NCBI GenBank assembly: GCA_964247055.1
Contig: OZ176056.1
Span: 3,658,001 to 3,722,000, forward strand
Source: Paragordius varius
Lineage: Eukaryota; Nematomorpha
Direction: 5' to 3'
DNA: 64,000 bases
This document shows, piece by piece, positions 1-12,859 of the stretch. The position numbers were made by a program, and so were the translations under genes. Below the pieces are notes generated by a model that saw only the letters and a list, made by a program, of their open reading frames with translations, was not told the DNA's origin and did no database searches. The first letter of the stretch is position 1. Each line of letters opens with the position of its first letter.

Positions 1-3000
1 AATTTTCTCGTTTTTAAATCTTTTTCGCTAAGTAAACAAATAATTTGTGGCTTATAATACAAATTTTGTTTTAGACCACCAATTTATCTTTAAAATAAAA
101 AAAGAATTAACTCAAAATATTCAATACTTTTTGTTACAGGGGGCAAAAACCCTCAAAAACGGGGGAAGTTAACATTTTTTGACACAAATATTTTTCATCA
201 TCTTATTAAATAAAAACACATTTTATTTTATGTTCTTGGATGTTAATAATGTTTGTTTAATTATAAATATCATTGTGTAATAGCTTTGTGGACTTTAATT
301 TTTAAAAATAAATTTAATTTTTACAGCTTTTTTGTTGTTTTTTTATGTAAAAAATGATTTAATTGACTCAGCTGCATATAATATATTCTTTATTTCATAT
401 GATATTTTTAAATATTTCCCACACCTAAATATAATCTATATCAGCTTTTTCATCGAGAATATATTATTATATACCCAAAATGTACAAAAATATAATACCC
501 AAGTATATATATATATTTATAAATTTAGGATGGACAAAAATAATGTTTGCCATATATGTGGTCAATACACAAAAAACTATTAGTATAAACATTAACACTT
601 ACATAAAAAACTATTTTGTTATATTATGGGGAACCTAGATTTGGGTCCCGAACACCAATGCAATCCAAAGAAATAGCGGCATAGGTGCATTGCGAACTTT
701 TTATCAAAATTTTTTAGGAAATTTAAAAATAACAATTACCTGGAATTAGTTAATCGACTCTTTCTATAGGATGAGTATGTATGTTATTATACCATGTTAC
801 TTAAACATTTAAATTCTTTTTTATCCAACAATATAGGACGCCGCATGAATCCAAAGCTAAATATGGTGAATTCCCATTGTGTTCTCAAAGACGCCAACGA
901 AAGAGCCAAGGGACATAATTTGGAATCTTTCGAAAAAACTATTGAAATAATATAAATTTAATTTGCTTTTATATATATAATAAATAAATTATTATTTTAT
1001 TTTACTTTCATTTAAAATCAAGATAGATTAGTGTCTTTTGCAAAATATACACTTTTAATATTAACTCTAATTAATTGAAGCATGTAATGAGGATTTGCGT
1101 CTAATTCAATATATAATTCTCATTGAAAGTGTTACATGGGGTTTTAATTGAGATGGACGAGGCTTTTGACAGGATGCCTAGATAATCTATTTGGTGAAGT
1201 CTCCGTCGTAAAACGGTCCCAGAAAGTTATATCAAGTTGGTACATATAATGTACGAATCTCACACCTCCAGGATTAAAACTCCACAAGGTTTATCAGAGC
1301 CCTTTTCAATAAAGCACGGAGTCTACAAAGGTCATCACTCAGCCCCTTATTGTTTATAATTGTATGGACGAGATAGCCAAGGTCGTTAATGTATGCAAAT
1401 GACATAATCATCTTGTCTGATTCATTGGCTGAGTTAAAGCAAACGGTAAACAGATGGGTCATTATACTGCATCAATACGGTGTGAAAGTAAACATAGCAA
1501 CGAACTTATTACTTTTGAGGGTCCACAACTTAAAATGGAAGTAGTTGGGTTCTGAAGGGTAAAGAAAGTTGCAAATATTTGGGGGCTAAGTTAAGTTCGG
1601 TTGGATCGTTGACCGATGATATTAATTTTTAAATAAAGAGCAGTTGGATAAATTGCAAGAAAATTTCAAGCCTGTTATGTGATCGAAATATTGATGTTAG
1701 AGTGAAAGGTAAGATATACAGTTCAGTTGTACAACCCACAATGATGTATAATTCACAGACCTGGGGTGTCAAAAAATCAGAAGAAAGACATTTCAACGTG
1801 ACTGAAATGAAATGCTTAGAATGATGTGTGGGGTAACTAGGAAGGACAAAATCGAGAATAGATTTATTCGTGGGAGCACAGATATTAAACCAATAGTGGA
1901 AAGAATGTCAAAAAATAGTGTACGTTGGTTCGGGCACATTGAAAGGAGGGATTCTAATTATATTGCAAAAATAATTGATTGTCATATAGTTGAAGGAAAA
2001 CGAGGACGTGGGCCGCCTAAATCGAAATGGGTGTTCAGTAAAAAGAGTTAGCAGAATACGAGCTTAATTCAGAAGACGCCATAGCTAGACTACTATGGCG
2101 AGACAGGTTGTATAAAATGACCGCTCTCATGAATGAAAACATGTAATTTAATGCTTCAATTAATTAAAGTGAATATTGAATAAAGTGTATATTTTGGTCA
2201 AAAAGACACTAATCTATCTTGATTTTAAATGAAAGTAAAATAAAATAATAATTTATTTATTATATATATAATTGCAAATTAAATTTATATTATTTTCCAA
2301 ATTATGTCCCTTGGCTCTTTCGTTGGCGTCTTTGAGAACACAATGGGAATTCACCATATTTAGCTTTGGATTCATGCGGCGTCCTATATTGTTGGATAAA
2401 AAAGAATTTAAATGTTTAAGTAACATGGTATAATAACATACATACTCATCCTATAGAAAGAGTCGATTAACTAATTCCAGGTAATTGTTATTTTTAAATT
2501 TCCTAAAATATTTTGATAAAAAGTTCGCGATGCACCTATGCCGCTATTTCTTTGGATTGCATTGGTGTTCGGGACCCAAATCTAGGTTCCCCATAATATA
2601 ACAAAATAGTTTTTTATGTAAGTGTTAATGTTTATACTAATAGTTTTTTTGTGTATTGTCCACATATATGGCAAACATTATTTTTGTCCATCCTAAATTT
2701 ATAACTATATATATATACTTGGGTATTATATTTTTGTACATTTTGGGTATATAATAATATATTCTCGATGAAAAAGCTGATATAGATTATATTTAGGTGT
2801 GGGAAATATTTAAAAATATCATATGAAATAAAGAATATATTATATGCAGCTGAGTCAATTAAATCATTTTTTACATAAAAAAACAACAAAAAAGCTGTAA
2901 AAATTAAATTTATTTTTAAAAATTAAAGTCCACAAAGCTATTACACAATGATATTTATAATTAAACAAACATTATTAACATCCAAGAACATAAAATAAAA

Positions 3001-3220
3001 TGTGTTTTTATTTAATAAGATGATGAAAAATATTTGTGTCAAAAAATGTTAACTTCCCCCGTTTTTGAGGGTTTTTGCCCCCTGTAACAAAAAGTATTGA
3101 ATATTTTGAGTTAATTCTTTTTTTATTTTAAAGATAAATTGGTGGTCTAAAATAAAATTTGTATTATAAGCCACAAATTATTTGTTTACTTAGCGAAAAA
3201 GATTTAAAAACGAGAAAATT
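1..3220. repeat. 3.2-kb palindrome with ~1.08-kb inverted arms
   Basis: Positions 1 to about 1087 are the near-perfect reverse complement of about 2140 to 3220, with only scattered substitutions and small indels. The central kilobase holds a LINE fragment, listed separately. Each arm contains the same short open stretch (332-583 on +, 2632-2889 on -) ending in MDKNNVCHICGQY, a CxxC opening like that of some transposon-encoded zinc-ribbon proteins, but it stops at once and I do not call it a gene. The left arm runs into the window edge, so the true outer end is unknown. The structure could be a long-TIR DNA element that captured LINE sequence, a fold-back element, or an inverted duplication; the high arm identity suggests recent origin or gene conversion. 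Confidence 0.85.
1130..2150 (+). mobile_element. Decayed non-LTR (LINE) reverse-transcriptase fragment
   Basis: Reading the + strand in shifting frames gives the order of a LINE reverse transcriptase C-terminal half: AFDRMPR near 1157, VPESYIKLVHIMYES near 1210, TPQGLSEPFSIKHGVYKG near 1275, YANDIIILSDS near 1395 (a changed FADD catalytic box), and MLRMMCGVTRKDKI through RWFGHIERRDSNYI at 1812-1990. The last part stays open for 79 codons. This signature belongs to the family often annotated as endonuclease-reverse transcriptase, probably RTE-like, though the clade is uncertain. Stops and frame shifts are frequent, the A/N change is visible in the catalytic box, and the endonuclease domain is absent, so it is dead. 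It sits between the two inverted arms. Confidence 0.8.
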
Positions 3221-4040
3221 TTGGATATGTATAAATATGGAAAAAGTCCCATATCTCGAAAACAACCTGGGTAAGTAAAAATATTTTTTTCACAATTCTG
3301 ATCACAATTTTATAAGGAATCAGAAAATATTTAAAAATTTTGTCCAGAAAAAGTTGTGTCACAGTGTAATATTTGGGACATTCGGAGAGCACATCTATTC
3401 ATAATTTTAAAAATATTTTTAGCTTTTTATATGTAGGGACTGATAAATTAAAGCGGATTAACGGATAAACAATTAGCTTTCACCAAAAAATTATTACTCT
3501 TATATTCGTGCAATGTCCTTTTCTGATATGGGTAGTTGCCTCAAAAGTGGCATTTATTTTAAATCACTCATTAGGAAAAATGAAATTTTGATATATTGTC
3601 GATCTTATATAGATTTTTTTGCTGACACTTTGTATATTAATGATAAATGGAAAAAAGCATTTAACCTTTACAAATAAATTAATTTGATTATTGCGGGCTA
3701 ATTTCGAAAACTGACTGAGAACTACGACAAAGATGCAAATATCCCGCATGAGCCTCAAAACCAAAATCACCATGTTAAGTTAAATTACATCTTCTATAAC
3801 AATATGTATATTCCAATATTTAATTTTGTGGACAGTGTTGTATCAGAAAACTTTAAGTTCCTCAAAGAAATTAAAACTTTTTCCAGATAATTCGTCAAAT
3901 AAAAAGAATAATATTTTTAAACGTATAAAGTTTAAAACTGATATGAATATTTGCCACACCTAAAATTATTTTAACCTTAAGTGATAAATTCATTAAAACA
4001 TCCTACCTTTACCATATGCTTATTTAGATCAAACAGAGGG
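3221..4040. other. Intergenic, nothing identified
   Basis: AT-rich sequence between the palindrome and the first cortactin exon. The short open frames here have no recognisable protein features. The cortactin promoter and 5' leader must lie here, but no clear TATA box at a sensible distance stood out. Confidence 0.5.
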
Positions 4041-7000
4041 ATGGATTTAATTAAAAAACAGGCCACTAACGATGATTGGGATACTGATCCCCATTTTATC
4101 GTATAATTTATGTTATTTTAGAATAATCTAACTGAGGAGGATTCTAGATGGGGATCAAAAACTGTCGAAGGTTCTGGCCATTCTGAATCATTAAAGTAAT
4201 TTTTAATTAGTTTAACCCTTTTTATCGGCCTAATAATTATTTCTTGCTTTATATTTTTAGTATGAATGAATTACGTGATCTAGTCCAAAAATCGCATTCA
4301 GAAGTTATACAAGATAATTTCGCAAAGCACATGCCAAAAGCCTCATATGGATACGGTGGAAAATTTGGCATCGAAACCGATCGAATCGATAAAGTTTTTA
4401 ATTGAATTTATAAAAATTTGGTGAAAATGAAATTTTATATTTTTAATAATTTAATTTAAATATTATTATTTATGGTGGGCATAAGCGACCAAATTAATCT
4501 TGTTTTTTTAATTTTTTAAGCTTCACTTTAAAATAATCGCAACTATTTTTATACTATAATAGTTTATATATGGCTTGAAAAGTGATTAGTAAATTTTTTA
4601 TATTTTGCTGTCATTATTTTACTAATTTTTTTATGTTTTTTCAAATTAGTTTTATATATTTAAGAATAATTTTCATTTTATAACATATTTTAACTTGGCA
4701 TTTTTTTAATTTTTAACTCAATATATTTTATATTGTCACATGGGTAAAAATGCTTTTAGTAAATAATTATCAAATTTTAAATTTTTTTTAAATTTATTTA
4801 AGTATATAATTTTGTTTGGCATAAAGATAATCTTGACAATATTTTATAATTTGACTTTTACTTTCTCATAAAATTTAAATTTCTTTTACAATTAACTATG
4901 TCTTTTTCAAATTTGATTGTATCTATTCAAAAAAATCTAACCTAATAAATATAATTTATGTTAATAATTTTTTTAATTGTGTTCGAATAAACAATAATAA
5001 ATTCATAATATCAACCTATTATAATATGTTTAAATTTTTTATTAACACATATCTCTATGCTTTTTAATTGTTAAATTTAATTAGAAAATATTTCAATTTT
5101 TTAAATTTATCTGTGAACAGTTGTTGTTATAAATATTCTACACATTTAAAAAATTAAATAAATATTATTTATTCTCTTTTGTTGTCTTTAATTCAAAAAT
5201 TTAAAATTACCAATTTAATAATCTTCCTATTTGTAAATATTTTTATTCAAAAACTTTATATTATTTGAAATAATTTTTAGAATGCACATGGTATAGATTA
5301 TATTGCTGATGTTCCCAAGCACTCTTCACAAACAGGTGATTTTACTTTGGACAAAATATTTTTTTTATAAAATAAAAAATTAATCGAAATAAAAAAATCA
5401 AATGCTTAATTAAAAGATTATGTTTTTGGGTTTGGCGGCAAATTTGGACTTCAAAAGGACCGACAGGATGTTTGCGCACATGATTGGAAACATGTGGAAA
5501 AGGTGGAAAAACATTCTTCACAAATCGGTTTTTAGAAACTTTTTTATCAATAAAATTTTTAATTCATCTTTTTTATTAAATATATCTTTTTTTATATTAT
5601 AGTTATAATTTTATTGAAAAAATTATTTATTATATATTTTATAGATTTTAAAATAATAAAATGATATCGTTTACATAGTTTTTTAAAAATTTGATATTAT
5701 TTATATACATAATTTCCATTTGAAAATTAAACAATCCCTTAACATATAAAACACCGTAGGATACGGATTTTAATCATATCTGATATTTATTTTTTATGCA
5801 TACTGTAATATTTGTTCTTTATGACTCATCAATTATGTTAACTTTTATAATTTTTTAACATTTTTGCAATAGTATGTAATTTTTATTTTTGTTTGCCACA
5901 TACTGTTTTTATTTAAAATTTATTAAAATATTATTATGAATCGGAAAAATATGATTAAAAAAATTATTTTCCCGCCTAAGCCTAAAAGATGCAAAAAATT
6001 GATTTAAAAATAAAAAATTTTATAATCTTGATATTCATGAAAAATTTTGTTAATGTATAAATTATCAATTTTTACGCTAATTGGCCGTTTTACTAAAAAA
6101 TCTTTTTTGGATACGTTTAAGATTTTGATATTAAGCAAGCCTTTTTATTTAAAAATTATATCATAGTTTTTTTATTTATTCAATTGAAAACAGAGCCCAC
6201 ACCTCTTAACTACTTAGTTTGCTTATAAAATGCACTTCGATCTTCGAATAATATTCTCATTTTTTAGTTAAAATCATTCAAAGTTGTTTATTTTTTTAAA
6301 AAAACTAGGTATAAATATTGATGAATAGAGTTATTTTAAGACATTATAATTAATAACCAAAAACAATAAAACAATTGATAATACATTTTATTTTTTTGAC
6401 ACACATATATTTTTTATGGAAATTATATATAACTTTGAAATTAAGATATTTTTACTCAAGTTTTTACCAAAAAAATGCGGATAGGGTCACTTCGAAGAGT
6501 GGTTAGTTTTGTTTAATATAATCAAGGATTGTTATCATTTTCAAAAAGCAATAGTTTTTATGATCAACCTTACTTACATATTAATAAATAATTATTTGAA
6601 AATTTAAAACTAAAATTTTCTTGTTATAAAAAATAATTTTAACTAATTTTGGTTTTAGATTATGCAAAAGGTTTTGGAGGCAAATTTGGCGTTCAAAATG
6701 GCAGCCATGATACATGTGCCCTCGCCTGGGATCATAAAGAAACTATTGAACCACATTCTTCACAAAAAGGTTTTTTTTCTACAATATTTGATAATTGATA
6801 AATTTTATTATGACAATTTTTTCAAATTAACGGAATAGTTTGATATTTGCTGTTATTACAGTTGTGAAAATTAAATTAAACATATATATATATATATAAT
6901 TAAAATAAAGTTTAATATTTTAACTTTAAAGTTTTTATAAGGCCATATATCTATATACAGTCAAGCCTATTTTGGTCGGATTTTTTTGTAAGATGACCCC

Positions 7001-9025
7001 TTTTTTACCATTTTTGTAAATCTTTTGTCTTCTGGGTTTATTTTTTAAATGGTAGTAAAAATTTATAAGCATTTGAAATTTTGAACAATATAAGTGTATA
7101 GATCGCCATAATTAATTCAAAATACTTTAATTAAGTTTATACAGTCTTAAAAATTTTAATAAAAATTATTAAGAATTGATAGGGCATATTTTTTCAGGTC
7201 ATTTTTTTATAGGTTATTTTTTTGAAAAACCTTTTAAAGATTTTTTTATTAAATTATTAAAAAAATTAGATTACGCTAAAGGGTTTGGGGGAAAGTATGG
7301 CGTTAATCAACAAAGTTTCGATAAATCAGCCCTGGGTTGGGATTATAAGGCTGAAATTGAATTACATCCTTCTCAAATAGGTTTTTATTTTAAAACAATT
7401 TTTTTCTCTGTTAATCTAATAAATTTTATTACCATTTTTTTATACATAAAGTTTTATTGCTTAATTTGTGAGGTTTAATTATTGTAAAGTAGCTTTTAAA
7501 TTTAAAAATGCTGTTACAATTAGTTGATAAAACAATTCGAAAAGCATCGGAAAAGTCAATATCAACTCCTACACAAAATGTCGATATAATGGGAAAAACA
7601 AAAGGTTTTTTTTACATTTTTTTTTAAGTTGCACAGAAAATTAACTCTAAAATGGTTTATTTTACGATATATTGATTTGTTAAATGTAAAGAGTTTTCTA
7701 AAATTTGATAACATGATAAGATAATCTTTGCAAAATATAAATGGGCCTTACACAATCATAAAATAATTTTTCGTTGTTCAATTAAAAGCTTGTGTAAAAT
7801 TCATTCCTAAATTTTTACAAAAAATCCGTTATAAACTTTAATAATGTTTCACCCGAAAAATTTTCTAACTCCTTTAAAAATTATGTAATTTTATTTATTA
7901 GAATTTGGTAATTATATATTTTCACCCCATTTTAGTATCTACTTTGCAAAACTCCAAAACTACTGCAAGCAATGGTATTAAAACGCATGAAATTGATAAT
8001 AATGTTAAAGCTATTGAAACAAATGGAAATGATTCCAATACAATGATAGATGTTAAAAATGCCAAAAAATATTTTGAAAATGAAATTAGGAGTCAAACTC
8101 AATCGGCCCGAAAGCTTTCTGCTATTCAACTTAAAATTCAACGTTGGGATGCAAAATGTACAAACAATAATTGTAATGGTAATACAATTAATAATAATTT
8201 TAATTCACCCAAAACGAACACTGGTATAAGTAGTATAAAGAAAAGTAATGTGGTTGAAATGGAGAAAGAAAAACATTTAACGAGTAATAGTTTACTAAAG
8301 TATATATGGATTTTATTAAAAAAATTGTTTTAAAAGATTGTATTTGGCAGTGACGAGGGCTATTTTAAGCCATATCTGTATTTTAAATGGATAGTTTATG
8401 AGTTTTTTTGCTAAGTTGAAAATTTTATTAGTAACACTATTGAATTCATTATGAAAAATTAAGTATTAATATTAATGATAAAATGAATTTAAGGCAACAA
8501 TCTAAATAAAATATCCTTTTAACCATTTAAAATACAGATATGGCTAATAAAAGCTCTCGTGACTGTATATGATAGTCAACTTAGGGTAAAAATAAAATGC
8601 ATATATTCTTACAACGCATTAATATATATATATATATTATATATAAATGGGAAATATTATTTGCCTAAAGTTATTTTATGGAATTTTTTTGCCATTAGTC
8701 ATTACTGCTGATATATGCTATCTGACAATATTTATCGTAAAAATTAGCATTGTAATTTTTATTAATATAATATATTATATCAAATTTTTAATTTGTTTTA
8801 AAAGTATTTATTTACTATAGCTTTTTGGGTTTTTAAAAAATGTAATATTATAACAAGCTATTAGCTATAGATATTATGGTTTATTGTTAATTTTGTATGA
8901 TAACATGTTGACTTTAAAATGAAGTAGGGGCATTGGTTTTATTGGGATTAAAGTTATGATGCCACCTAGTATTTTAATATTTTTGGCCAGTTATAAAGTT
9001 TGTCTTTATGCAATATTTCAAAAAA

Positions 9026-9068
<43 letters not shown>

Positions 9069-10862
9069 CATTCCGAAAATACAATATAAAATGCGATTTT
9101 TTCGTTTTCTCTTCCTTTTGTCCATTAATATTTCCTGTAACTGTATATGATTATAAATTTTTATCCTTACTATATATCATGAATCATATATCAAAATGTT
9201 TTTGCATGCATATTATTAGATGGAACAAAACATCAATTTAACCATGATTCTACACCAACGTCTATAAGTAAACCTGAAACCAATAATATTACATCACCCA
9301 ATAAAACTTTTAATGTATACTCAAATCCAAAAACTATTGAATCGACCGATTTCAATCATCAAAATCTTGTAAGTCCTACCCTAATATCAAATGATAATAG
9401 CCCTCAAATAAGCAATGAATTGGATAACATAGAACCAATAAATAATTTATATAATAAAAATGATTTACAAGAGATAAATGGTAATACCACAAGTTACGTC
9501 AAAATTAACGTTAAAGATAAAATTAAAAACTTTCAAAATGGCACACAAACACCAACTAAAAGTCCTGTAGTTAAAAAGGAAGATGGTATATCCAACAATG
9601 AACACGAATTAAAGTGTCATATTGTAAATCAAGTCGAAACAAAAGCAAATAATTTGGAAAATGATTCTCGGGATACATTCAACGATCATAATAACTGCAG
9701 TAAAAATGATATTGCCTTTAAATCAGAATCGTTGAGCAATCAAAATTCACCCCAATTTAATAATTGTAACATAAATTTACCAAACGGAAAAACTACTGAA
9801 CACATATTATCAACTGAAAATAACTATGCACTTTATCAAAATTTGTCTGAAGTTCAAACAACGCCAGAAAAGGAAATTGTTAATAAAAGTAATGGTGATA
9901 TTCATAACATACCACCATCCGAATCTGTATTAACTCATAATACCCACAATGGTTTAAATCATGCAAATTATAATAGCTCATCAGATATTAATGTTGAAAT
10001 TGAATCTTTAAAGACTCCTGAAAATTTGGGTATTAAAGCCATAGCTTTGTACGATTATCAAGCAAGTATGGAAAAAAAGATTAAAAAATATAAATTTATT
10101 TTTTTTAAAAAAAATGGATTTTATTTTTGTTTCCAAAACGGTCAAAATTTAAAATTATTTTTAGAGGATGGAATTGATTATTTTTAACATTTTTTAATTT
10201 TAAAATGTGTTTTATTAGCTTTTTTTGAGAAAAATTGTAATTCAAAGAATATTTGAATAATAATTAATATATTTATGTTTTTTTATTATTGTAGACGAAG
10301 ATGATGAGTTAACATTCGATCCAGGCGAACTTATAACGCATATAAATAAGGTATTTTTTTATATTCAAAAATAATTTATTTATTCAATATACTTTTTTGT
10401 AAAGTATTACAGTGAGCTCCCCTCATAATGAAATTAATAGACGAAGGAATAATTATTTTATGTTGATAAATTTTTACATAACTTAACTCGCTAGTTAATG
10501 AGTATTCTCAAATTATTATGTTAGTTTTTTAGATTTTCAACCAATAAAATATGATAATCATTTTAAGAAAAATCTTAACATGGATAATAACCCATTATAT
10601 ATATTCCTATATTAGCTGAATTATAAGGAGACTACAATAAATTAAATAAATTTTTGTTTCTCATATTTTTATCAATCAAATTTTTATACTTACGTTAGTC
10701 AAAAACAACCTTTTGATATTTTATACCCAAAGATACATTTAAAAATTATTTATTTTATTGGTAATATAGATTGATGAAGGGTGGTGGAATGGAGTTTGCC
10801 GAGGGAAATTTGGCTTATTCCCAGCCAATTATGTACAATTAGTTGAGGAACAATCAAATTAA
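4041..10862 (+). CDS. CTTN: Cortactin (actin and Arp2/3-binding, SH3 adaptor)
   Basis: Twelve exons join in phase: 4041-4100, 4122-4195, 4261-4393, 5281-5335, 5417-5527, 6659-6769, 7270-7380, 7524-7604, 7936-8289 (or 8283), 9220-10065, 10295-10350, 10770-10862, giving about 694 residues. The N-terminus has the acidic DDWDTDP motif that binds Arp2/3 in this family, then [12 protein letters not shown]. Four cortactin repeats follow (residues about 73-218; [40 protein letters not shown]). Residues about 245-635 are Asn/Ser-rich low complexity. The C-terminal SH3 (about 638-692) carries [26 protein letters not shown]. Cortactin stabilises branched actin at the cell cortex. The family is certain. 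The exon 9 donor and the start codon are less sure, the latter chosen because it immediately precedes the acidic motif. Confidence 0.93.
4101..4121 (+). other. 21-nt intron in cortactin
   Basis: A GT...TTTTAG segment of only 21 nt lies between the codons for DPHFI and [11 protein letters not shown]. Left in place it brings an immediate TAA stop. Removed, the protein aligns without a gap to vertebrate cortactin (DPDFV-NDVSEKEQRWG). Confidence 0.85.
8348..8565. mobile_element. MITE in a cortactin intron
   Basis: Terminal inverted repeats of roughly 45 bp begin CAGTGACGAGGGCT on the left and, read inverted, CAGTCACGAGAGCT on the right, both continuing into GCCATATCTGTATTTTAAAT. It has no coding capacity. 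The right end is followed by TA; the left target copy is not clear. It is probably a Tc1/mariner-type non-autonomous element. Confidence 0.7.
9034..9067. repeat. (TA)n microsatellite
   Basis: About 34 bp of alternating TA inside a cortactin intron. Confidence 0.9.
10410..10635. mobile_element. Possible degenerate MITE in a cortactin intron
   Basis: A left end reading CAGTGAGCTCCCCTCATAAT is roughly mirrored by the inverse of GAATTATAAGGAGACTAC on the right, about 225 bp away, with TA before the left end. The arms match only partly. Confidence 0.35.
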
Positions 10863-11130
10863 ATTTTATCATAGATGATTATATTTAATCAAAAATATTT
10901 TTTTCACCGCTTTGATGATAATATAAATTTAAATAATAGCGTAGTTTTAGTAAATGAATCAAAAAAATATATTTTATTAAACTATAAATGTAACTATTTA
11001 ATATTTTCCATTTATGCGTTTTACAATCATGTATTCCAGTATCTTCCATTAATTTAGCATTAAAAGGAAATTAATTACAGTGAAAACCTTATGTAAATTG
11101 ACCATATAAAAATGCATTTAATTGTTAAAT

Positions 11131-11416
11131 TAAACCATTCACTGTTCAAATTCACCCTTAAACAATTTAAATTCACCCTCGAACAATTCGATTCACCTTC
11201 AAATAAATTATGTGTTTTTTGAGATTAAAAATTATCAATATTTTTAAATATTTTAAAAAATAAAATGTTGTAAATTAAAATACTGAAAAAATAATAAACT
11301 ATGCCATATATATTTATATTAATAATAAGTTTTAATATTCCGAAAACTCATTATTGTTTTTATGAGTGAATATTGTTCGATGGTGAATTAGAATTGTTTA
11401 AGGGTGTGTAAACGAT
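11131..11416. mobile_element. Iterated-TIR MITE, copy 1 (degraded)
   Basis: Inverted arms built from copies of a roughly 21-bp unit (AATTCACCCTTGAACAATTCA on its best copy, allowing changes) flank a core that shares blocks such as ACTGAAAAAATAATAAACTATG with the copies at 18739 and 30358. This copy is the most changed of the first three, and its terminus is approximate. Confidence 0.7.
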
Positions 11417-11789
11417 ATATTGAAAAATTTATTATTACAAATATTTATTGATTTATATATACTAATATTTTTAATTTATATAACTTTATATTCATCCTAA
11501 CCAATTTTTAAGCCATTTTAATATTATATGAGCATGTTTATACTTAATATTTAGTATGGTTTGTAAATTGAATTTTAATAAATATATAACCGTTATTTTT
11601 CACATTAAAATCATTTATTGGATACAAGCATTTCTTTTAGTTTATGAATGGGGTTAAAATTTAACATATTGATATATATTTAAAAGTTTTATATCACAAT
11701 CCACAACAGCGGTCCTCCTATGCACATTGCAGGGGTTTTTAATATAACGGAAAGAAAACTTGTGTATTATATTTTTAAGTATCAAGCAA

Positions 11790-12850
11790 AATGACTCCAC
11801 TTATCGACTGTTTGCGCACAAATCGTCTGAGATTCAATGGTCATGTGACGCCCATATTATAGTTGCCCGCATGAGCAATTTTTCTACAAGTTTACGAAAT
11901 CGTAAATGGCGACGATTGAGAAGTTGGCTTTCCTTTGTGGAAAACGGCTATTGTAAATCTGAAAATTGAAGATTAACAGGACCGATGTTTATGGCATAAG
12001 GCTATCCACAAAGGGTTACCTTATTATTGGTAGAAAAAAACCCTTAAAGACTATGTGTCCAGCAATACTGCCAGGAATTTCATAAAAAGTTACTGTAGTT
12101 TTATGTTAAAGATGTAGTTATAAGTTGTTACAGGTTTAACCAGATGAGACGTGTGTGAAAAACACGCAATCGATTTTACGGACCCCATTTTGATCATTTG
12201 ACTTTAAACGACAAATACATACAAGGTGAGTCCAATATTAGTGTCTTTATTCTATCGTTTAGTAATGCCGAATTTTGCGACTAAGATTTGTGGAACGCAT
12301 TGGCATTAAATGAAAAAGGTTGTTAAAGGTTATCGTTTGCTGGAACAAACATATGGTTAACATGCTTTATCGTTAACAGATGTGAAGCATGGTTTTGAAA
12401 CAATAAAAGTTGTGATTTTAGGCTAAAGAGTGTGGGCGCTCTGGTAGATCACACAACTGCTAAAACGCTATCACCTTCAAGCCGGTTAACATAACCAGAA
12501 GACCATGGTCTGTGTGGTGAGCGGGATTGTGCAATATGAACTTTATAAATTTGGTGAAACCTGATTTTACATGACCAGGCTCCATCTGTGACAGCAAAAC
12601 CAGTGAAAGACAGGCGAATTCGCTTCGTTTCCTCTGAATTTATTTGACTTGGTGCCAACTCACTAATACAATCGCATCAATGGGAAAGACCATCGAAATG
12701 CAGCACAATTTTGAAGAAATGGCTTGGTGGATTGTTTACGCAAAAGATAATCTAGGCTCGGACTCATATTACATGAGAAATGGGCGAAATGTGCAACTGA
12801 TCAATTTAATTTAAATATTTAATTTAATTACATGTTTCTTACCAAAAATC
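11790..12850 (+). mobile_element. Mariner-like transposon remnant (+ strand)
   Basis: From about 12295 the + strand reads KGYRLLEQTYG then HALSLTDVKHGFE, the N-terminal helix-turn-helix region typical of mariner transposases, and further on YELYKFGET (compare YYELLKPGET). Near 12700 it reads KKWLGGLFTQ and then KWAKC, the usual mariner C-terminal block. Frames change many times and the catalytic aspartates are not recoverable, so it is an inactive fossil of a plain DNA transposon. The part from 11790 to 12200 is uncertain and may be a different degraded element. No clear terminal repeats were identified. Confidence 0.75.
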
Positions 12851-12859
12851 GGTAAAAGC

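Noticed and set aside
332-583. 83-codon frame ending MDKNNVCHICGQYTKNY in the palindrome arm
   Set aside because: No family match beyond one CxxC; low-complexity upstream part and immediate stop. Treated as part of the repeat.
6957-7146. CAGTCAAGCCTATTTTGGTC, like a pogo/Tigger-type terminus
   Set aside because: No inverted partner could be found at the other side, so no element is called.
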